Source: CAMBDR01 sp046597185
GTDB taxonomy: Bacteria > Pseudomonadota > Gammaproteobacteria > Burkholderiales > Burkholderiaceae_D
Direction: 5' to 3'
Length of the DNA stretch: 5,950 nt
NCBI GenBank assembly: GCA_046597185.1
Contig: JBKJLF010000874.1
Location: 1 to 5,950 of the forward strand
The position numbers and the translations under genes are program-made. The notes beneath the pieces were generated by a model. It did not search any database and was not told the origin of the DNA. It saw only the letters and a list, made by a program, of their open reading frames with translations. Below, one piece after another: positions 1-4,936 of the stretch. Every line of letters starts with the position of its first letter. Positions within the stretch are counted from its first letter, which is position 1.

Positions 1-141
1 TTAAATGTGCATGGGTCTATGGGTTGGGCGTATTTTCATGCCCGTACTTTACGCAAAGCCAAACTCCTTTAGATTTTCATGCTTGCAAACTGTTACATTT
101 ATGATGTTTTTGCGTAACTCCTAAAATATTGGATCGTTACA
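1..141. other. AT-rich non-coding leader with short repeats, upstream of a truncated gene
   Basis: I see no gene here. The frame of the following pseudogene is closed by a TAA at 115-117, and the few codons after it do not resemble the family, so the 5' part of that gene is absent rather than hidden. The stretch is richer in A and T than the rest of the window. It holds several short repeats: ATTTTCATGC at 32-41 and 73-82, ACTTTACGCA at 46-55 (again at 148-157), AACTCCT at 62-68 and 116-122, and TTACGCAAA at 49-57 with a perfect inverted copy at 109-117. This could be the scar of a deletion or of a lost mobile element, but no transposase or clear element end is visible. Confidence 0.5.
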
Positions 142-157
142 CTTTACACTTTACGCA
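46..157. repeat. Cluster of TTTACGCA-type direct and inverted repeats at a gene breakpoint
   Basis: ACTTTACGCA occurs at 46-55 and 148-157. An inverted copy of its core (TTTGCGTAA, 109-117) pairs perfectly with TTACGCAAA at 49-57. The copy at 148-157 is preceded by another ACTTTAC (141-147). The last copy lies where recognisable coding similarity of the solute-binding protein begins, so the repeats may mark the rearrangement that removed its 5' end. The units are short and in an AT-rich stretch, so chance remains possible. Confidence 0.35.
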
Positions 158-1402
158 TTCGCCTGACACAGCCAGATTTCAACTTCGGACAGATTCTGAC
201 TCACACTGCAACCAGTGCGGTAGCACGAGAAGTGATAGAAAGACATCAAGACGCCGCTGGCCATGTCAATGCGAATCCAGTTGGTACTAGTCCATATCAA
301 CTAACACAATGGTTACGCGGATCACGCATCGTATTGGATGCGAGCCCAACATATCGTGGTTTTACATGGTCGTTTCAAGCAGGTAACGACCCAGACGACC
401 AGCATATCGTCACACAAATGGCGGGTAAGCGTAAGCCACAGATTGATCGCATCGACATCAAGGTTATCGAAGAAGATCAATCACGCTGGCTGTCATTCAT
501 CAATGACAAAATAGACTTGTTTCAATTATTAGGGCCGCTTGCGCCGCTTGCGTTATCTGAAGGAAAACTCAGGTTCGATTTAGCCAAAACTGGCGTCCAC
601 CTGTCACGTATCGCCGATCCTGAGCTTAATTTCGTTTACTGGAATATTCATGACCCTGTTGTAGGTGGGTTAAGCAAGGAAAAAATCGCGCTACGGCGTG
701 CCATTGCAATGGCGTATGATGTTCATGAAGAAATCCGGCAGGTCTGGAATCACGAAGCCATTGCCGTGGAATATCCGATTCCTCCTGGCGTAGTGGGCCA
801 CGATGCTAATTACAGAAATATTTTTCAACCAGAACCACGTGCGGCGAATGCCTTGCTCGACAAATTCTCCTACAAAAAGGGCCAAGATGGCTGGCGTATG
901 CTACCAGATGGGCGGCCCCTTCAAGTTAAGTATTCCGCACCCAGCAATTCGCTGGGGCGGCTGCAGGCCGAGCTATGGAAAAAAGCGTTTAATCTGATTG
1001 GAATCCAAATGATTGCCGATCTACGGCCATCATCTGAATTGCTGCTGGAGACAAAGCAATGCAAACTACAAATGCGTCCCGCATCGTGGAGCGCAGACTA
1101 CCCCCGATGGCGATAACTTCATGCAGTTATTTTATGGGCCAAATATTGGTCAAAGCAATAATGGGTGTGCGCAGATTCCTGAGTACGACGCATTGTATCG
1201 CGAAACACAAAAAATACCGGCAGGATCGCAACGGGACGCCATCTATCATAAAATGGCACGCATTTTAGAGGTCAATGCCATTATGTTTGCAGGGTACTCC
1301 CGCTATAGCAACATGCTGGCGCAGCCGCGCATTATTGGATATAAAAGACACCCCATCTTGGCAGCCGAGTGGATGTATTTTGATATTGACCAGCGCAAAT
1401 AA
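142..1402 (+). pseudogene. ABC transporter substrate-binding protein (family 5, peptide type), 5'-truncated and frameshifted
   Basis: This is the remnant of a periplasmic solute-binding protein of the SBP_bac_5 (DppA/OppA-like) family, which would deliver peptides or similar solutes to an inner-membrane ABC importer. Recognisable similarity starts near 142 and continues through AVAREVIE (217-240), PVGTSPY (277-297), the WLRGSRIVL block (310-336) and the PIPPGVVGHD block (775-804). A GTG at 232 could be read as a start but is internal to the conserved region. The signal peptide and roughly the first third of the usual 500-600 residues are missing. The frame breaks in the C5 run at 1101-1105. 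Removing one C restores ADYPDGDNF and the family's C-terminal part, which ends naturally at TAA 1400-1402. No permease or ATPase genes are nearby. I am confident of the family and of inactivation; the transported substrate cannot be told. Confidence 0.88.
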
Positions 1403-1849
1403 AATCTACCGAATCGGCCAACGCCATCGTACACCTTACCCGCGCTGCGGATGGTACTATTTCCATCAAAAATCGCGCCACCATCGGCGGCCTTGTTTGA
1501 ATGGCGTAAAACCGGGGGCCATGTCTCCTGTGCCTAATTCGCTGGTCAGCCCAAACAGCATCATCGTCAGCGACGACAAAACCACCCTGTTGGCCGTCAA
1601 CGCCAGGGATGCCTCGGTGTCCGTGTTTGCCATCGATCAAACGACCCTGAAAAAGCCAGCAAATTGCAAGGCGCAACCGCCACCAGCCAGGCTTTGCGCA
1701 ACAGCGTCGTATATGTATTATCCCAAACTGGCGCGCAGACAGTGGGCGCGTGTGAGCCTGCAAGGTTTAACCGGAATCTAATAGCGGCGGAAAGCCAACG
1801 CTTGCCCCCCCCCAAATCGGATCAGGTCAGACGCCATGCCGTTTTTTAA
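1402..1849 (+). pseudogene. Lactonase/YncE-like beta-propeller protein, internal fragment broken across three frames
   Basis: This stretch contains consecutive pieces of one beta-propeller protein in different frames. Frame 1 (about 1405-1500) reads ANAIVHLTRAADGTISI, then GGL and a TGA. Frame 3 (about 1497-1650) carries NGVKPGAM, SIIVSDDKTTLLAVNA and VSVFAIDQTTL, a typical propeller blade. Frame 2 (about 1655-1849) continues with ATSQALRNSVVYVLSQTG and later AESQRLPPP. Each step is explained by losing one base, near 1494-1498 and near the A5 run 1650-1654. A further shift past 1735 is possible. Order and spacing fit the 7-bladed lactonase-like fold, in which each blade has a D-G-T turn and an LLAVNA-type strand. 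Start, signal peptide and the C-terminal blades are absent. The piece begins directly at the stop of the preceding pseudogene and runs up to the end of the opposing peroxidase gene. Family is assigned from blade patterns only. Confidence 0.65.
1805..1813 (+). repeat. Nine-base C homopolymer in the propeller pseudogene
   Basis: This is an uninterrupted run of nine C residues within decayed coding sequence, just beyond the 3' end of the peroxidase gene. Runs of this length slip easily in replication and in sequencing. It lies in non-functional sequence, so a phase-variation role is unlikely. Confidence 0.8.
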
Positions 1850-3372
1850 GTCGGGTCAACCTTGCCATCAGCAATCAAATTCAGCGCACTGATACTCGGA
1901 ATAAAGAAATACTCCCCTCCCCTGGTTTCCACCAAACGCGGAATTTTGTTTAAAAAGAAGGGCGGCTGCTCGCTGTTTTCATCCACCGCAAATACTGCCC
2001 GCCCCGGATCTTTTTCATCATGATTGCCCAGCAAAATTTCTTTATCGTTACCCGCCTTAAAATCATTACCGTAGTTAATCCACTGTTGCTGAACAAACTC
2101 AAATTGCCGCTCAATGGAGGCGTTAATCATCATGATGATAATGCCGTGATTGCCATCATCCGTGGTTTGACCCTTTGTCGAATGACCATACGGCAAACCA
2201 CGACGTAATATGCGGCGGCGATTGGCCAGCGAGCCGGGCGTATCAAACGCATCTTTGGTGCCAAACTCAAGCGAAGCGCGCGGGTTGATACGGCGAATAT
2301 GCGCACTAAACGGGCATTTACTGCCATTGATATCGTTATCGAACACAACCCCGGCCAACATCTTATCCTGCTCTTGCTCATTGGCTTTGGCAAAGCGCTC
2401 ATCCCAGGCTTTTTTGCTCGCTTCATCCCAGGCATCGGTCAAGGGCGCGCCATTATCACGCCAGCGCCCAACAAACTTGGCCGCCAATAATTCTTTGCCG
2501 CCGGGGAAAATTTTACTTTGCTCGTCCAAATAACGATTAAACGTACCGACGTTTTCATGTAATTTGCGAAACACCATGTAAGTGCTATTGCGCGATAGTG
2601 TGGTCGGTGCCGGTGCGGTCGGGTATTCGTGCGCTTCGTCAAAATGGCCCAGCAAAAATTCACCCGTGGCCAAAGGCTCCCAACCAGCATCCGCCGCCCC
2701 TACCACCATTTGCTTGCCGCGCCCTACCACGCGCTCTTTCATATCGGGTAAGCCTTCAAATACCGGGTCACCAATGCCGTCGGTATAACCAAAATGCTCC
2801 ATCGCGGTGGGGTTGCCTTTTTCATCGAACAGCACATTGCCTTCCTGATAAGGCAAATCGTCTTTGCCATCGGCACCCCGGTGGCCAGTGAGCAATTGCA
2901 CCCCGCCTTCCGATTTTTCGATCAGTTGCAACAACCATTGGTAGTGTGCCTCCATAAAATTGGGGCGCTGGGCATTGAATGAAATCAGGCAATGCACTTC
3001 TTTTTCCCAAACCGGGTCCCAATGCTGCGGATCACTGGCACCATCATCACCCAATATATCTTTACGCGCTTTCATGCCCATCATGAAGTCGGTAGGAAAA
3101 CCACGCAAAGATTCACGCGGCACTTCCAACGCTTTTAAACCATTATAGGTGAAGGCAATATTGGTGGTGCATTCGGGGCGCTTCACGGCATTGGGGCCTT
3201 CACCCCAAGTCGCCGCTGTGGTCACCACTTGCGAGATGGCGTGAGCAAATTCACGCCCTTTTTTGCCATCGATAAATTGCAAAAAAATATAGCGGGAAAG
3301 CGGGAAACCATAGCGTCCATAGGCTCTGATCACATCGCCTTGAATATCATATAAGTCTAATGTTGCAGTCAC
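1846..3372 (-). CDS. DyP-type heme peroxidase, large form
   Basis: This 508-residue protein is a dye-decolourising (DyP-type) peroxidase, which uses H2O2 through a b-type heme to oxidise dyes, phenolics or other organic compounds. The hallmark GXXDG motif is present as GYTDG at residues 195-199, with catalytic Asp198. The proximal heme ligand is His358 in SAHIRRINPR. The distal arginine lies in the RRGLPYG block (Arg390/391). A conserved C-terminal GGEYFFIPS segment shows it is complete. The length is that of the larger bacterial DyPs (C/D, or class V, type) rather than the roughly 300-450 residue A and B types. No signal peptide or twin-arginine motif is seen at the N-terminus, so a cytoplasmic location is inferred. 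The start is GTG, chosen for the well-spaced GGGAGA upstream. It is the last gene of a unit with two paralogous unknown genes, 75 bp downstream of the nearer one. Physiological substrate unknown. Confidence 0.93.
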   Translation of the reverse strand: MTATLDLYDIQGDVIRAYGRYGFPLSRYIFLQFIDGKKGREFAHAISQVVTTAATWGEGPNAVKRPECTTNIAFTYNGLKALEVPRESLRGFPTDFMMGMKARKDILGDDGASDPQHWDPVWEKEVHCLISFNAQRPNFMEAHYQWLLQLIEKSEGGVQLLTGHRGADGKDDLPYQEGNVLFDEKGNPTAMEHFGYTDGIGDPVFEGLPDMKERVVGRGKQMVVGAADAGWEPLATGEFLLGHFDEAHEYPTAPAPTTLSRNSTYMVFRKLHENVGTFNRYLDEQSKIFPGGKELLAAKFVGRWRDNGAPLTDAWDEASKKAWDERFAKANEQEQDKMLAGVVFDNDINGSKCPFSAHIRRINPRASLEFGTKDAFDTPGSLANRRRILRRGLPYGHSTKGQTTDDGNHGIIIMMINASIERQFEFVQQQWINYGNDFKAGNDKEILLGNHDEKDPGRAVFAVDENSEQPPFFLNKIPRLVETRGGEYFFIPSISALNLIADGKVDPT

Positions 3373-3379
3373 GAGTATT

Positions 3380-3386
3380 TCTCCCT
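3380..3386 (-). promoter_or_regulatory. Ribosome binding site for the DyP peroxidase GTG start
   Basis: The minus strand reads AGGGAGA seven bases before GTG at 3372. This supports the non-ATG start, and the peroxidase family N-terminus begins just inside it (YDIQGDVI). Confidence 0.75.
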
Positions 3387-3410
3387 GAAAATCGAATACA
3401 GAAGTTAAAG

Positions 3411-3438
3411 CGATTCGCTTAAAAACGATTCGCTTAAA
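3411..3438. repeat. Tandem direct repeat between the 227-aa gene and the peroxidase gene
   Basis: CGATTCGCTTAAA occurs at 3411-3423 and again at 3426-3438, a 13-base unit with a 15-base period. With the preceding TTAAAG the first copy is also nearly palindromic (TTAA-GCG / CGC-TTAA). It fills much of the 75-bp gap before the peroxidase. It may be a simple duplication or a protein or RNA control site that sets peroxidase expression apart from the two upstream genes. No terminator-like T tract follows. Confidence 0.7.
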
Positions 3439-3447
3439 GCCAGCAGT

Positions 3448-4131
3448 TTATACCGTCGTTTGGCCCGGCACCCAAGTGGGGCCTGCCAAATTGCCTGGCT
3501 CTACCCGATTGATAAAATCCCGGTAAGCTTGTTGTAACTCTTTGGCTGGCCAGCCCTGATGTTCTGCCGCGAAACGCGTGAGTTCTTGTTTGAGATAGAG
3601 GCCTTTGAGCTGTTCCGCCAGCGTTTCATCGTTGGAACCGACAAAAAACAAGGTGGTTTCCAACTGACACTTCTTCATATAGGAGATGAAGGTCTCGGCA
3701 CCGCGCACTTCGTCAAACCCATAGCAATACTGCCAAATCTTTTGAATGTCGTCACCCGCCGCTTGCCACATGCCACGCAAATAATCGTCCAGTTCGCCAT
3801 GGAAATTGGTCGAGAACACCAAATACTTCGATTGTAAATGGTCTTCTTTGGGCAATGAGCCCATGCGTATCGTTTTCGAAAACAAGGATAAAAACGAGGT
3901 AATCGAATAGTAAAAATCACCTGCCGCCAACGATTGCGAATACACATCATCGAGCACAAAAAGGCGACACAAATAGGTGTTGGGTACTTTTGCCATGGGG
4001 CTGGCAGAATCGGTGCCCCATTCGATCAAGCGGTCGCGCACAATATCGCAAAAACCGCACTGCGCTTCATGCCCTGACTTGATTGGCGACAGAATCGTTA
4101 AACCATATGCCTTACCACTGACGTTTGCCAT
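3448..4131 (-). CDS. Conserved protein of unknown function (227 aa), paralogue of the upstream 210-aa protein
   Basis: I do not recognise a named family. The 227-residue product starts with an MANVSGKAYG block that matches the start of its neighbour (MSNIAGKAYA). The two align along their length: NTYLCRLFVLDD with SLIHYARWVVIG, YLVFSTNFHG (103-112) with YMLFLSDFNG, and a later F..Y....Q..T..F......ND block. A CGFC motif sits at residues 25-28 and is absent from the paralogue; Cys55, Cys136 and Cys155 are further cysteines. There is no signal peptide and no convincing transmembrane helix. The alternation of strand-like and helix-like stretches resembles the ferredoxin-like alpha+beta fold also found in DyP and chlorite-dismutase proteins, but this is a guess. 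AAAGGA at 4139-4144, seven bases before ATG, supports the start. It lies 14 bp after its paralogue and 75 bp before the peroxidase, so co-transcription is likely. A role as peroxidase partner is inferred only from position. Confidence 0.85.
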   Translation of the reverse strand: MANVSGKAYGLTILSPIKSGHEAQCGFCDIVRDRLIEWGTDSASPMAKVPNTYLCRLFVLDDVYSQSLAAGDFYYSITSFLSLFSKTIRMGSLPKEDHLQSKYLVFSTNFHGELDDYLRGMWQAAGDDIQKIWQYCYGFDEVRGAETFISYMKKCQLETTLFFVGSNDETLAEQLKGLYLKQELTRFAAEHQGWPAKELQQAYRDFINRVEPGNLAGPTWVPGQTTV

Positions 4132-4138
4132 GGTGCAT

Positions 4139-4144
4139 TCCTTT
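4139..4144 (-). promoter_or_regulatory. Ribosome binding site of the 227-aa gene
   Basis: AAAGGA on the minus strand, seven bases before ATG 4131, sits wholly in the 14-bp gap after the TAA (4146-4148) of the preceding gene. Such tight packing fits co-translation in one operon. Confidence 0.65.
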
Positions 4145-4145
4145 C

Positions 4146-4778
4146 TTAGGCTTGTTGGCGCCGTTGAACTTCCCAGGAAGCCATGCTGACAATCGGGGTC
4201 GGACGCATTTCACTTAAATCATGCTGCAAGGTGCGTAACATGGCGAAATACTGCTTTTGAAATTGTTCTGGTGAGGCATCGGCCACCGCCGCATCAAACG
4301 CAATTAACGTATCCTTAACATGCTTGCCCGCTTTAACATCGTTGGAGGCCGCCAAGGGCGTGGCACTGTAGAAGTGATTGGTATCGATTTGGTTGTAGCG
4401 AATGTAATCGTGAAACGGCGTCAAGGGCACCGAATTGGGGTAGCGAATGTTCCACTTCCAGAACATATCCAAACCAGCAGGAATGGAAAAGGTAAACGAG
4501 TCGACGTATTGATCCCAACTGCCATTAAAATCACTAAGAAACAACATATAGGAATAGTTGAGGTTTTCCTTCGGTTGGTCAGGATGAAGATGCGGGAAAC
4601 TGTTTTTGCCGATTACCACCCAGCGCGCGTAATGAATCAGTGAAAGCGTAATCAAACCGATCATGGTTTGTGGGAAGGTCACGGCCACCCAAAAGATGAG
4701 TTTGTTAAACCATGCAAAATACCAACGCAATGGGGTAACCACATTCATCGCATAGGCTTTTCCGGCAATATTTGACAT
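4146..4778 (-). CDS. Conserved protein of unknown function (210 aa) with hydrophobic N-terminal segment
   Basis: No named family is recognised. The frame is open to 4901, but I place the start at ATG 4776-4778. AGGAGA lies six bases upstream, the promoter lies further upstream inside the longer frame, and the protein then begins MSNIAGKAYA, matching its neighbour's MANVSGKAYG. The product is 210 residues. Residues about 19-56 are strongly hydrophobic and aromatic; about 26-48 could cross or lie in the membrane. SLIHYARWVVI follows, then YMLFLSDFNGSWDQY (77-91), a GLDMFW block and an NQIDTNHFY block, all of which have counterparts in the 227-aa protein. The C-terminal third is charged and helical-looking. 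It is the first gene of the inferred operon ending in the DyP peroxidase. Membrane association plus context suggests an anchoring or substrate-presenting partner, which is inference. Confidence 0.85.
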   Translation of the reverse strand: MSNIAGKAYAMNVVTPLRWYFAWFNKLIFWVAVTFPQTMIGLITLSLIHYARWVVIGKNSFPHLHPDQPKENLNYSYMLFLSDFNGSWDQYVDSFTFSIPAGLDMFWKWNIRYPNSVPLTPFHDYIRYNQIDTNHFYSATPLAASNDVKAGKHVKDTLIAFDAAVADASPEQFQKQYFAMLRTLQHDLSEMRPTPIVSMASWEVQRRQQA

Positions 4779-4784
4779 GACCAA

Positions 4785-4790
4785 TCTCCT
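4785..4790 (-). promoter_or_regulatory. Ribosome binding site fixing the start of the 210-aa gene
   Basis: AGGAGA on the minus strand lies six bases before ATG 4778. It decides against the upstream in-frame starts at up to 4901, which would add about 41 residues with no counterpart in the paralogue. Confidence 0.85.
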
Positions 4791-4820
4791 GTTGTTTGTA
4801 TCGCTTTTTTTGAAAGGGCT

Positions 4821-4831
4821 AACAATTTGTT
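4821..4831. promoter_or_regulatory. Perfect 11-bp palindrome at the predicted transcription start, possible operator
   Basis: AACAATTTGTT is a perfect inverted repeat (AACAA/TTGTT around one base). It begins directly downstream of the predicted -10 element, so it covers the expected start of transcription of the peroxidase operon. A repressor bound there would block initiation. The arms are short and AT-rich, so chance is possible. Confidence 0.35.
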
Positions 4832-4832
4832 T

Positions 4833-4861
4833 ATGATTTGGGAATCGTCGAAAAATGTCAA
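4833..4861 (-). promoter_or_regulatory. Sigma70-type promoter of the 210-aa / 227-aa / DyP unit
   Basis: On the minus strand a perfect -35 TTGACA (4856-4861) is followed after exactly 17 bases by AATCAT (4833-4838), which matches four of six bases of the TATAAT -10 consensus. The predicted start near 4826 gives a leader of about 48 nt before ATG 4778. It is the only good promoter seen in the 158-bp gap after the MFS gene and gives the unit its own expression. Confidence 0.65.
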
Positions 4862-4889
4862 GTGTTTGAGAAAAAAAGTGCTTGCATTG

Positions 4890-4907
4890 ATACCGTCTCA
4901 ATACCGT
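4890..4907. repeat. Direct repeat ATACCGT with one-helical-turn spacing, upstream of the promoter
   Basis: ATACCGT occurs at 4890-4896 and 4901-4907, 11 bases apart. This puts both copies on the same face of the DNA, about 30 to 50 bases upstream of the -35 element. That is a usual position for an activator site. Only the sequence pattern supports this. Confidence 0.35.
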
Positions 4908-4916
4908 TTAACAACA

Positions 4917-4936
4917 GTTTGCCTGTGGCCACAAAC
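4917..4936 (-). terminator. Weak hairpin directly after the MFS gene, possible terminator
   Basis: On the minus strand GTTTG pairs with CAAAC around a ten-base loop, starting right after the TAA of the permease gene. The same segment holds the perfect palindrome TGTGGCCACA (4924-4933). What follows is TGTTGTT rather than a proper T run, so intrinsic termination would be weak at best. Confidence 0.25.

Noticed and set aside
25..45. Hairpin GGGCGT/ATGCCC at 26-43 as a terminator
   Set aside because: Six pairs including a G-T wobble and no following T run; it is just one of several short repeats in this AT-rich stretch.
232..1116. Functional 294-residue solute-binding protein starting at GTG 232
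   Set aside because: Family similarity extends upstream of 232 to about 142, the signal peptide and N-terminal part are absent, and the C-terminal part continues in another frame after 1105.
1013..1402. Separate 129-residue protein starting at ATG 1013
   Set aside because: Only the part after about 1106 has family sequence (DGDNF onward). The first 30 residues are the wrong frame of the preceding pseudogene, so this is its C-terminal piece.
1332..1815. Minus-strand open frames of 143 and 72 residues over the propeller remnant
   Set aside because: They are rich in R, W, H and C with no family pattern, lie opposite recognisable propeller strands, and lack a ribosome binding site.
1816..1848. 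Bidirectional terminator at GCCATGCCGTTTTTT between peroxidase and pseudogene
   Set aside because: The dyad is imperfect (ACG/CGT around a non-pairing centre), so no convincing stem supports the T6 run.
1846..4778. Encapsulin or EfeUOB iron-uptake context for the DyP protein
   Set aside because: Neither small neighbour resembles an encapsulin shell protein, EfeU permease or EfeO, and no Tat signal or encapsulin-targeting tail is apparent.
4862..4890. T7 run (minus strand, about 4871-4877) as an intrinsic terminator of the MFS gene
   Set aside because: No stable GC-rich stem precedes it; only a TGC/GCA pair with a two-base loop.
4779..4901. N-terminal extension of the 210-aa protein to ATG 4901
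   Set aside because: The extension covers the promoter, has no match in the paralogue, and a better ribosome binding site serves ATG 4778.
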